In this document: positions 13,005 through 21,448 of the stretch, piece by piece
How positions within the stretch are numbered: the first letter of the stretch is position 1
How the letters are laid out: every line of letters starts with the position of its first letter
DNA from: Zygnema cylindricum
Taxonomy: Eukaryota > Streptophyta > Zygnematophyceae > Zygnematales > Zygnemataceae
DNA length: 21,448 nt
Direction: 5' to 3'
NCBI GenBank assembly: GCA_037447655.1
Contig: JBBHKE010000725.1
Location: forward strand, 28,882-50,329
Notes under the pieces: model-generated
The model's input: only the letters and a program-made list of their open reading frames with translations
The model's database searches: none
What the model was told of the DNA's origin: nothing
Position numbers and translations under genes: made by a program

Positions 13005-14748
13005 GATCAGTCAAGATGGACGATCAAAGATCACAATGCCAACGCTGCCTACGCCACCCTACCAGTTCTTCCTACCCCTCCACTCCCTCCACACCCTTCT
13101 TTCCCTCCAAATTTTCCTTATCCTCACCATTATTACCCTTCTCCATCCTTTCCACAATCATCTAACGCCGCAGCGCACTATGCCTCTTCAAACCCCGTTA
13201 ACCCCCTTTGGTTGACCGCTTTCTCCCCACATTTTCACTCTAATTATCCCACTCCAGTAGCTTCCCATTTTGTCCTCCCTCCTTCACCAAAATTTGGATA
13301 TGGCAATATTGCCCATCATATCCCAAACTCTGTCACTCCGGATACTCAATTTCCATAAAGGTACGTTTTTCTATCTCAAACCCCTCACTATTGGCTCATA
13401 GATAGTGGTGCTAATCACCACCTTTTCACCACGATCCGATTGATTCACCCACCTTTCTCCTCTATCATCTCCTATGCAGATTCGTTTAGGAGACGATCGC
13501 ATTATGTTGGCTACTCATTCTGCCGACGCAAACGTCCCTAATGTGTCTATTCACATTTGTAACGTCTTTTTTGTTCCTGGTCTAGCTAGGAATCTATTTT
13601 CTGTCAAAGTCGTCACTTCAGATGGATTAAAAGCTGCATTTAATAATGATAGAGTAACGTTTCTTAATAGAAAAGAAAATAATACTGTAGGTTTTGGCGT
13701 AGCACGAGATTTTATGTACGTCCTACAATCCTAGAGTACGCCAAAGATATTTGCTTTAAATGTTAGCGTCGAAAGTTTTCCACTTTGGCATTTAAGGTAT
13801 GGTCATTTAAATAGCTAAAGTTTGCGTACTTTGCCAAATCTTGTAACAGGAATCAATTTGTTTTTTAACAAATCTTTGGATTTTTGTCACGGTTGCGTGC
13901 AAGGAAAAATGCCACATCACTCATTTCCCACTAGCACTACCGTCATCAGTGAACCACTTGCACTTGTACACACGGACGTCTGTGGTCCCATGCCCACGCG
14001 TAGTTACAGTGGATCCCTTTATTTTGTCACTTTCATTAACCACGCCACTCGTTTTTCACACGTGTATCCAATTTGTCATAAATCTGACGCATTTGCACGA
14101 TTTCAAGAATTTAAGGCGTTGGCAGAATATTTTCACAACAAACAAATTAAGGTCTTGCGTAGTGACAACGGTGGCGGATTTTTGTCCAACCAATTTTCTG
14201 ACTTTCTCATGCATCATTGAATCTTGCGTCATTTAACACCGCCTCGGATGCCACAACAAAATGGCATCGCAGAAAGGTATAATCGAACATTACATAACAT
14301 GTCACGCTCCATGCTGTACTTTTCCAATTTGCATTATGAATTTTGGGCAGAGGCTGTCGTTTGCGCAAATTACTTACGCAATATTTTTCCCACTAATGCT
14401 TTACCAAAATCTACTCCAATGGAAGCGTGGTCATCTATCAAACCAGATATACGTCACCTTCGAATCCTTGGATGTGAAGCGTGGTATAAAGACCTCCTCT
14501 AATCGGACGGCAAATTGGGTGCCCGCGCATTTCGTGGCATTTTCGTTGGGTACGCTCCAAATTCCAAAGCGTATAGCATCTCGAGTCTTTCTCAAAATCG
14601 CGTTATTACCACCAGAGAAGTAACTTTCAACGAAACGCCACTTCTCCAAACCTTGTCTCGTATGCCCTTCCCTTCCCCTCTTCCCCCATTATCCGACTTT
14701 CCCTCCCTAACCCTCTATGACCCTCCTCCCACAAAACTGTTGTTTTGA
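13005..14748 (+). pseudogene. Ty1/copia Gag-Pol fragment (linker, protease, integrase), broken
   Basis: A decayed LTR retrotransposon polyprotein. Domains in order: a Pro/His/Tyr-rich linker (13035-13355); an aspartic protease core WLIDSGANHH at 13392; a conserved stretch from 13474 with LARNLFSVK; an HHCC zinc finger (His at 13789 and 13804, Cys at 13885 and 13894); and the integrase core with HTDVCGP (Asp 13975), RSDNGG (Asp 14164) and NGIAERYN (Glu 14272). The last Asp-Glu spacing is exactly 35 residues. The C-terminal part has FWAEAVVCANYLRN and GIFVGYAPNSKAYSI. Breaks: stops at 13356 (TAA), 13732 (TAG), 13816 (TAA), 14218 (TGA) and 14500 (TAA), plus a frame change between protease and 13474. 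No reverse transcriptase, RNase H or LTR follows, so it cannot move by itself. Confidence 0.93.
13416..14052 (+). repeat. Left arm of the copia inverted duplication
   Basis: This 637-nt part of the copia fragment is repeated in reverse orientation at 15279-15909. By eye the arms are over 90% identical, with substitutions and small indels. The arm runs from just after the protease motif to just past the first integrase Asp. Confidence 0.92.
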
Positions 14749-14840
14749 AAAGTTTGTTTCGTGCGTACGCGACAGTTCGTGCGCTATGGAATTTAATGTG
14801 GAGGTTCGAATGGATTCATGGATTGGGGGAGCGAACAAAC
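14749..14840. other. Spacer between copia fragment and palindrome
   Basis: Unique 92-bp sequence with no copia similarity. It shows that the palindrome was not simply inserted into a continuous copia copy. Confidence 0.5.
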
Positions 14841-15278
14841 GGATATGTTTTAAGTGATGTAAAAGACTCATTGAGTGGCGTGAACAAGCTTTGACAAATG
14901 GACGGACAGTCAAGTTTATCAAAGCAATGGCAGATTGTTTTCTGCATCTTTGACCTGTTGGTGTGATCACTGTGTTTGGTGCTTTCATGTGAAACTTTTT
15001 GAAGTTTTTATATGTTATAGAATCTATATATGTGTCCAGTTTCATTCAATTCTGTTATCTGTAACAGAATACAATGAAATTGGACACGTATATAGATTCT
15101 ATAACATATAATAACTTCACAAAGTTTCACATGAAAGCACTAAACAGAGTGATCACACCAACAAGTCAAAGATGCAGAAAACAGTTTGCCATTGCTTTGA
15201 TAAACTTGACTGTCCGTCCATTTGTCAATGCTTGTACACGCCACTCAATGAGTCATTTACATCACTAAAATTATATCC
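14841..15278. repeat. 438-bp near-perfect palindrome (217-nt arms, 4-nt loop)
   Basis: Arms 14841-15057 and 15062-15278 are reverse complements with scattered mismatches; the loop is TCTG at 15058-15061. The outer ends are GGATAT and ATATCC. The right end abuts the inverted copia arm exactly at 15278/15279. The two mirror ORFs (minus from 15045, plus from 15074), both starting MKLDTYIDSITY, reflect the symmetry and match no protein family I know. It may be a foldback or MITE-type element or the product of hairpin-mediated repair. Confidence 0.92.
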
Positions 15279-15909
15279 ACGAGTGGCGTGGTCAATGAAA
15301 GTGACAAAATAAAGGGATCCACTATAACTACGCGTGCGCATGGGACCACAGACGTCCGTATGTACAAGTGCAAGTGGTTCACTGATGACGGTAGTGCTAG
15401 TGGGAAATGAGTGACGTGACATTTTTCCCTGCACGCAACCGTGACAAAAATCCAAAGATTTGTTAGAAAAAAAATTGATTTTGGTTACAAGATTTGGCAA
15501 AGTACGCAAACTTTAGCTATTTAAATGACCATAGTGCCAAAGTGGAAAACTTTCGACGCTAGCACTTAAAGCAAATATCTTTGGCGTACTATAGGATTGT
15601 AAGACGTACATAGAATCTCGTGCTACGCCAAAACCTACAGTATTATTGTCTTTTCTATCAAGAAACGTTACTCTATCATTATTAAAGTCAACTTTTAATA
15701 TATCAGAAGTGGCGACTTTGACCGAAAAAAGATTCCTAGCTAGACCAGGAACAAAAAAGACGTTACAAATGTGAATAGACACATTAGGGACGTTTGCGTC
15801 GGCAGAATGAGTAGCCAACATAATGCGATCATCTCCTAAACGAATCTGCATAGGAGATGATAGAGGAGAAAGGTGGGTGAATCAATCGGATCGTGGTGAA
15901 AAGGTGGTG
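15279..15909 (-). pseudogene. Inverted copy of the Ty1/copia protease-integrase segment
   Basis: Read on the minus strand this repeats 13416-14052: the frame from 15851 (MQIRLGDDRIMLATHSADAN), the LARNLFSVK stretch, the zinc-finger region and HTDVCGP, ending at the same residues as the plus arm's FVTF..HATR. It shares with the plus copy the TAA between the zinc-finger His and Cys residues and the frame change near the protease. It lacks the plus copy's TAG at 13732 and carries its own 6-nt deletion beside the zinc-finger histidines. It lacks the second Asp and the Glu of the integrase, so it is non-functional. Confidence 0.92.
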
Positions 15910-16384
15910 CTAGCTTGTAAAGCTGTCAAGTGATTTTGGGAAACTCTGGAGATTATATCTTCTAGATCCCCTAGTGGATTTGGCTATAACTTTGGGAGTT
16001 TACAGTGTCTATAGTATACTGCCTATTGGTGAAGTTTAAGGTGATTTTGTTTATTGTGGAGTAATCTTTGCTGTTGCAAACACAGCTGTTTGAAGGGTAG
16101 TCTGTGGTGCTTCCGAGTTTAGTCCATGGCATAAATAGGCTATGGACAACAAAAAATCCCCCCTCAATCTTTTCAGCCATTTGACCTCACCTAAATTACA
16201 CCTTCCCACCCCTCTTCCCCTCATCCTCCCATATTTTTTCCCTCATCGTCTTTAAGTCCCCCTCCCCCTCCATCTCTTCCTACCACCTTTGTTTCCACGG
16301 TTGCTCCTTTCGAATATACTTTGTTTTAAAACACATCTTCCCTGTGTTTTAAAGAAAAGTTTGAAAATAAAATTTTTTGGCGTG
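15910..16384. other. Intergenic, no gene seen
   Basis: Includes a C/T-rich stretch at about 16200-16280. No copia similarity continues beyond 15909 on this side and no gene was recognised. Confidence 0.55.
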
Positions 16385-16563
16385 GCCGTGGGTCGAATAA
16401 CACAAGACGACAACACGCAGTACATCTTAAATTCCATGATGACGCAAAATGTACTTTTCATTTTTTCTATTTTTTTGTAGGGTTGAAACTTACGCGGTAC
16501 GGCTCTAAGTTTTACAAGAAAACGACAGAAAAAAACCCTTACTTAGGCAGATGGAGACGCCTA
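16385..16563 (+). mobile_element. 3' fragment of the TIR element (copy C)
   Basis: Shares with copy B (10021-10730) a GTGGGTCG start, TTCCATGATGACGCAAAATG (copy B has TTCCAAGATGACGCAAAATG), a GCGGTACGG stretch, and CGACAGAAAAAAACCCTTAC near the end. The terminal repeat is degenerate (AGATGGAGACGCCT). The left half is missing. Confidence 0.7.
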
Positions 16564-17400
16564 AGTAATCCATAATTCTAATTTGGGTTTGCGAACGCGT
16601 TTGTCGCAAACTCGACTCCACATTTATTCTAAGTGCAGTTCTATATTCAACCGACATAAGTTAACTACCATTTATGTACGAATTTCGGTAACGAAGTACT
16701 GTGTTGTACAAACAAACACCTTCCGTACACCACACTATTCAAAAAATGCGTACGGTATGACCGTTAACTCTAATTTACAAGAACCGTAATTAACGTCATG
16801 GAAAAATTATATTCATTCATTGTATTTCGGGTATCAATGTCAAAATTTTGGGGTGGCGATATAGAGTACATAATGCTAATAACGATTTACGGTGTAGCTT
16901 CCACATTGTGCACTTTGGTCGTTGTTAGTATGTTGAGCATGGGGGGTAAGGCCAAAATTAGGTCAGAATAAAAGGTGTTGTTGTTAGCTTGCAATGTCAG
17001 CTTTTCAAGACCACCTTTCCAATTGAGTATTGCTTTATTTGTGTTATTATTCTCACGATCGTGTCAAGTACCTATCAAATTGAATATTAAAGAGGATAAT
17101 GAAACACTTAAAAAGTGTGCTTGTTGCACTTATGTTTATCCCAACTAGATTGAGATTGGTCGTTAGTTGTATTATCAATGAGCCTCGTTTATTGTTGAGT
17201 CTTAAATGTTGTTGACTCTTTGAGTATGTTAGAGTCAACAATCTTGAGTTTTCCAATTTAGGTAGACGTGACACTTTCCACACATTAAGTTGGTATTAAA
17301 ATACCATTTTTGAGAACTAATATTATAATGGATGGGAACAAATACTGTTAAGGGTCATTTAGCGTCAGTTCACTTTTGTCACATCTGTACCTTTTCATTG
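16564..17400. other. Intergenic, no gene seen
   Basis: Holds the dispersed motif at 16875-16897. Otherwise AT-rich sequence with short ORFs that resemble no known protein. Confidence 0.5.
16875..16897 (-). repeat. Dispersed terminal motif
   Basis: GCTAATAACGATTTACGGTG followed by TAG; the reverse complement matches the ACACCGTNAATCG...TATTAG motif at 9682, 11510 and 11713. Confidence 0.55.
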
Positions 17401-17438
17401 TATGTGTCGGTGGTCTTGTTCGTACTTTTCATTTCCTA

Positions 17439-17610
17439 CGTCGGTCAAGTCTTGCCGTCATATCCGGAAGACTTACTTTTGGTCCTGTCCGTACTTCTTT
17501 ACGTCGGTCCAGTCTTTCTGTACTTTTCATTACATACGTCAGTCTAGTCTTTTCTACGTACAAATTCCTTTGACCGTCGGTCCAGTCTTTTGACCGTCGG
17601 TCCAGTCTTT
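17439..17610 (+). repeat. Degenerate CGTCGGTCCAGTCTT repeats
   Basis: Five copies start at about 17439, 17502, 17538, 17575 and 17595. The last two form a perfect 20-bp tandem (TGACCGTCGGTCCAGTCTTT). Earlier units are farther apart and share an upstream GTACTTTTCATT stretch, so the older period was longer. Confidence 0.8.
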
Positions 17611-17639
17611 CTTTTGTCTTACATACATTTATTAGAATC

Positions 17640-18047
17640 TAGACTAAGGACCCTTTGTTACAGCGTACCGTAGAACGTTTAGACTCCACAGTAATTAGCA
17701 CTGTATATTTTTGTATATAAGTGACTCTTCTCACTTAATGAAATCATCCCAAATACAAATCAATTTCTCTCTCCAAGGCATTGATTTTTCTCTTATGTAC
17801 AATTTCATGGCTTCCGCCAATCCACCTCCAATAATTTGGCCGATATGTTTTATTGTGAGTTGTGAGTATTTTATGTGGAATATGTTTATTTGAAGCTTCC
17901 GCTTAACATTTATTTTGTATGTGAGCACCTTTATCTTTTTTTAACAATGGCTATCCGTTACAATGGACATTACACTAGCCGCTAAATGCAAGTCCACTTT
18001 CGCAGTTGAAAACTCCCTATGTCTTCACAACCTTGTTAACGTCTTTC
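17640..18047. other. Intergenic, no gene seen
   Basis: AT-rich with short ORFs on both strands; no family recognised. Confidence 0.5.
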
Positions 18048-18297
18048 ATACGATTCTTTCATACGATTCTTTATAGCGTTCTTTATAACGTTCTTTATAA
18101 CGTTCTTTATAGCGTTTTTTATAGCGTTCTTTATAGCGTTCTTTATAGCGTTCTTTATAGCGTTTTTTATAGCATTTTTTATAGCGTTCTTTATAGCGTT
18201 TTTTATAGCAGTTTTTATAGCGTTCTTTATATCGTTCTTTATAGCGTTCTTTATAGCGTTCTTTATAGCATTCTTTATAGTGTTCTTTATAGGAATG
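18048..18297 (+). repeat. 12-bp satellite array, unit TTTATAGCGTTC
   Basis: About 19-20 units with scattered substitutions; the left-most units are diverged TTCATACGATTC forms. Because 12 is a multiple of three, four of six frames stay open and give tetrapeptide repeats (plus: Leu-Tyr-Ser-Val; minus: Asn-Ala-Ile-Lys and Tyr-Lys-Glu-Arg). These ORFs are not genes. Confidence 0.97.
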
Positions 18298-18299
18298 CA

Positions 18300-18470
18300 T
18301 GTGGAATTTGCATCATTAAAGGCGACTTCACCCCAATACGATTGTAATTGTTTTTTAACTAGGACCTCAAGCAATATTCATAACATTGGTGCATGTTTCT
18401 TTGGAAGAACGTGGCTGCCATTTGAAATCAATGATATCATGAAACCAGCACTCAACTGGATCTTCAGCTT
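18300..18470 (-). pseudogene. Ty1/copia integrase remnant (C-terminal part)
   Basis: On the minus strand one frame (from 18374) reads KKQLQSYWGEVAFNDANSTC, matching the fWgEAv.tAnyl.n.iP segment after the copia integrase catalytic Glu. The preceding frame ends NVMNIA and then TGA, resembling the t.mniAR stretch just before it. The two pieces are out of frame with each other. Downstream the frame runs directly into the 12-bp satellite. It is too short and damaged to be functional. Confidence 0.42.
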
Positions 18471-18522
18471 TATTTGAATTTTTCATAGGGTCATGTCAAT
18501 ACAACGGAAGTTATCGTTTTAT

Positions 18523-18566
18523 TTATATATATATATATCTATATATATATATATATATATATATAT
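18523..18566 (+). repeat. (TA)n microsatellite
   Basis: An AT dinucleotide tract with one TCT break. Confidence 0.95.
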
Positions 18567-18654
18567 CAAAAGGGAATTTTGAAGTGTAATTGCAACATCG
18601 AATGAACGTTAATGAATGCACCAGGCAAACAAATAAATTTCTAGCATATTTGTT

Positions 18655-18675
18655 AAAAAAAAAAAAAAAAAAAAA
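18655..18675 (+). repeat. Poly(A) run, 21 nt
   Basis: Twenty-one A in a row. No retroposed gene is recognisable directly upstream, so it is treated as a homopolymer. Confidence 0.9.
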
Positions 18676-18777
18676 GTATTCATGTCCAGATGATGTTTAG
18701 ATATCGTTTCAACACCAAAATTGCTAGTTGTTCATATAAATGCTTAAATTTTGTTAAGACACTTAAACATGTAATCA

Positions 18778-19024
18778 GTTTAGTCGAGTCAGGACGAAAA
18801 TGTTTCATACACTGAACAAAATGTCGGCATTGACGAAGACCTTCCCAATCTTTAAAAGCTCTCAAACTTCTAGGTGGCATTCATAATCTTCATCTATAGT
18901 TTTTTTCAACAACCACTTTATATAGCACTTAGACCTTCCCAATCTTTAAAAGCTCTCAAACTTCTAGGTGGCATTCATAATCTTCATCTATAGTTTTTTT
19001 CAACAACCACTTTATATAGCACTT
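18778..19024 (-). pseudogene. Ty3/gypsy reverse transcriptase remnant
   Basis: On the minus strand the frame from 18930 reads CYIKWLLKKTIDEDYECHLE, then ELLKIGKVFVNADILFSV, then NIFVL. This follows the gypsy RT pattern of a catalytic Y-x-D-D, then an H-L..V-F.LL helix, then the N...F.v..i..L stretch. The catalytic aspartates are replaced (YIKW). Stops lie at 18864-18862 and 18807-18805, and the frame ends at 18777. A 94-bp tandem duplication repeats the first half at 18931-19024 and shifts the frame. The ORF called from 18880 (MPPRSLRAF...) is a shadow in another frame. Clearly non-functional. Confidence 0.5.
18837..19024 (+). repeat. Perfect 94-bp tandem duplication
   Basis: 18837-18930 and 18931-19024 appear identical base for base, and the match continues two more bases (AG). 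Perfect identity points to a very recent duplication. It lies within the gypsy RT remnant and causes a +1 frame change. Confidence 0.95.
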
Positions 19025-19030
19025 AGTTGA

Positions 19031-20903
19031 CTTCTAGACATCCCTATCCTCTCTTAAGGATTATGCTCTAGTGCACACCTAGTTGTGCAAGGGATTTTTT
19101 ATTAGTTGGAAGGATATCTACCCTCGTACAAGCTACCTTTTCAACCTCTAATTGCACCATAAGTCTACTTTATTAACAAATCAAACTCGATACACAACAC
19201 TGATATCTGACCAACATGGGAATGGTGTCGCTTTCTATTACCCCTCAATTTCTTTCTTCTTGACAATATCATAATTTTATGTTGATGGAAATTTTCCCAC
19301 CATTTTGCCATACTTTTTTCTTCCCCCGTGCACTCTTGCCAATCAAAACTCACCTTTTCCAACCCTCATCGTCAACAACAATTTCAAGTTTCACGTTTCA
19401 ACAGTTTTTTACTTGTACACTACTTGAGGAAGTGATTGGTTTTGGTTTTGTTTGCAACAAACCCATTGAAAACGAGAGATCTCACTTACTTCTTTCTATA
19501 CTTTTGTGGAGAGGAAAAGGCAATAACACTTGATTTAATATGGACTTTTATTGCAAGAATATAGCAAAAGCGAAGGACACCACAAGCGAGAAGTCCCAGA
19601 TGTTGCTTAGTACGCCCTAGTTTTTCATATAGTTGGCCTTCGAATCGCGTAACTTGGCCTGGTACGTGACATTGGTATAGTCTAGCATGATGTGACCCTC
19701 ACACTTTAAACTCCGACATATATTTATTATCGTGAGAAATCTCATATGTCATATAGGCAACTTGAGACGCAATAGATTTTAAGAAAGAGGATTATGCACA
19801 CTGGGACCCAAAAGGTTATCTCATCGATGTTTGGGTTTCTAAACAAATTTTCTTCATGAGAGTGCTTGAAGAGCTTTTGAACCCAAATGACTTGGAGCCC
19901 ACGGTCGAGCCTTCGAGATTTTTTGTTGTGAGTCTATATTTTCAACCAATATGTGGACACATCGATGACTTCCATTATCGTGGACTTTTGTTTAAGTGGG
20001 TAATGAGCACTCATATAACATAGGTTTCTTACAATGTGAATAGTCACCCAGAAAAGTTGCTTTTTCAGGTACATGTTTTAGTATGCATTGTTTAAAACTG
20101 TAACTATTTCTATTTGACGCTTACAATCTTTTAATTCTTTTTTGAATCCTTTTTTTCCCAATGGTTTTTCCATCCATCCAATCGCTAATTTTGCACCAAT
20201 GCTCGTCTGATTTGGAAAAATAATAAATCATTGCAACTTGTAGTAAACCTCTCCCCTCATGACACTTAAATACGAGTTTGAAGAACAATAGTAGTACTAC
20301 AATTTAACTGCTTTAGCTTATCGTTCTCTACCATAAAACTGGAAGCCACAATAATACGGAATATACCACACTCGTAGTAACAAGAAGTGCTTGGATGGAT
20401 GGGGAATTAGGATGTCGTATAGTACACCACCCATAATTATTAGACTGTGAAATGTCATCGTTTACACTTTTTTAGAATTGGCTACATTAAATTATGTTTC
20501 GGCACGTGCCCTCCTATAATTCACTCTAACTAATCAAGCGATAAATAGTAATTCATGATTGTCGATCAAAAAATGAAACATTGTAGCATTAATCGCGATG
20601 GGCAATGTACTATAGGGAGACTAGTCGACCTGTAGTCCACTCATTTAAATACAACACGACTTTGTCAAAATGCCATTGACAAATTAGTGCAACTAACATT
20701 AATAGAAATCAATACAAATTAACGTACACTTTTATGTCGTTAATAGAGTTAATAACACTAAGGCGGTTGCGACTTTTTTTGGCCGAAAATCATAAGACAA
20801 TGTTAGAAGCACCAATCGAGCCAATGAATTTCGATATCCCACGTCTCCCTGTACAAAATTAGTATTGTGTATTTTAATTTCGCATTAACACTAATAAATC
20901 CTC
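19031..20903. other. Gene-free AT-rich region
   Basis: Two stretches look mildly protein-like: minus 19362-19165 (beginning MEKVSFDWQECTGEE) and plus 19766-20020 (85 stop-free codons containing HWDPKGYLIDVWV). Neither matches a family I know, and stop-free runs of this size are expected by chance in 21 kb. No RNA gene recognised. Confidence 0.5.
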
Positions 20904-20929
20904 AACACTAATAACGATAGACGGAGTAG
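20904..20929 (-). repeat. Dispersed terminal motif
   Basis: AACACTAATAACGATAGACG then GAGTAG, a diverged copy of the motif forming the hairpin at 9682-9732. Confidence 0.55.
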
Positions 20930-21448
20930 TTTCACTTGGATAATATTTGTAGTTTATAACTAAAAAACCCTAAAAAACCCAATTATGAGGGTTTAGAGGA
21001 ATGGTGAATGCAACATATGAAATATGGTTTACCACTGCGCTTTTTAATTAAGTTTTGTTGATTGGATATGATCTCCACACATTGCACGAGTTAGTTTGAG
21101 TCAAATGCTTATCTGTTAAAAGTAAAACCCAAATAGTTCAAAACATTTTGCCCTTAACATATTTATGAATTCAATATATACGTATTTTAAATCCCAATAT
21201 ATTTGGTCAATAAATTTTTATCTAAAGTTTAAACGCGTACTGTTTGTTGTTCAATTATATTTCTGCACCCTAAAAAAATAATAATTTTTTGATGTTTTGT
21301 TTGCTGGGTTTTTCTTTTTTGGGTGTTTACGATTTCCCTGCCACCCTTTCGAATTTTCGTCGTTTTTGCCTCGATTTTACTTTTTGTTTATTCCCTCGTC
21401 ATGTGGTTTTTTGATTTTTAGCAATGCTACTTCCTCTTGTTCTTATGG
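20930..21448. other. Intergenic, no gene seen
   Basis: AT-rich. A short CCCTAAAAAACCC...GGGTTTAG inverted repeat at about 20965-20997 resembles telomere-like units but has too few copies to be a telomeric array. Confidence 0.5.

Noticed and set aside
13003-13215. 70-codon plus ORF over the copia linker
   Set aside because: Wrong frame: the Pro/His/Tyr-rich frame starting at 13035 is in phase with the protease motif and is the real one.
14790-14815. GGTTCGAATGGATTC, similar to a tRNA T-arm
   Set aside because: No acceptor stem, D-arm or anticodon arm can be built around it.
18006-18374. ORFs of 112-113 codons on both strands with LYSV or NAIK repeats
   Set aside because: By-products of a 12-bp satellite. 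Only the non-repeat end at 18300-18374 on minus has meaning, as a copia remnant.
18680-18880. 66-codon minus ORF beginning MPPRSLRAF
   Set aside because: Shadow frame. A neighbouring frame of the same strand matches gypsy RT and explains the region better.
19766-20020. 85 stop-free codons on plus containing HWDPKGYLIDVWV
   Set aside because: No family recognised; runs of this length are expected several times in six frames of 21 kb. A protein search would decide.
20960-21000. CCCTAAAAAACCC and GGGTTTAG, telomere-like
   Set aside because: Only a couple of irregular units and in both orientations; not a telomeric array.

Overview
The window looks like nuclear DNA of a green-lineage eukaryote. 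It carries one plant-type 14-3-3 gene split into seven coding exons with GT-AG introns, decayed Ty1/copia and Ty3/gypsy LTR retrotransposons, several small inverted-repeat DNA elements, and very long GA/CT microsatellites inside introns. There are no bacterial features (no operons, no long intact ORFs). A streptophyte alga or early land plant would fit, but the species cannot be fixed from the sequence alone.

Layout. 1-526: no recognisable gene. 527-1359: a full-length copy (minus orientation) of a small terminal-inverted-repeat element that occurs again at 10021-10730 (plus) and as a 3' fragment at about 16385-16563. 1862-2161: a different ~300-bp inverted-repeat element flanked by TA, with a (CA)n tract in its loop, followed by a G-rich tract. 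2300-4087: no gene recognised. 4088-8517 (minus): the 14-3-3 gene, encoding 259 residues; all exons join in frame and all introns are GT-AG. Its upstream flank has a CT/C-rich stretch that may be a 5' leader intron, and a TATA-like site near 8851. 9000-10020: no gene certain, with a short exon-like segment, a GTAC-rich stretch and a 51-nt hairpin. 11534-11709: a third short inverted-repeat element, flanked by TTAA.

13005-15909 is the most striking region. A dead Ty1/copia fragment (Gag-protease linker, protease, integrase; no reverse transcriptase) on the plus strand is followed by an inverted copy of about 630 bp of itself on the minus strand. Between the two arms lies a separate 438-bp near-perfect palindrome with 217-nt arms and a 4-nt loop. 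A read-through transcript would fold into a nested double hairpin. 18048-18470 is a copia integrase remnant that runs into a 12-bp satellite apparently expanded from its own coding frame. 18778-19024 is a broken Ty3/gypsy reverse transcriptase remnant carrying a perfect 94-bp tandem duplication. The rest, to 21448, is AT-rich sequence in which I recognise no gene.

The only gene likely to be functional is the 14-3-3 gene. Everything else recognised is mobile-element debris, simple repeats or possible regulatory sequence.
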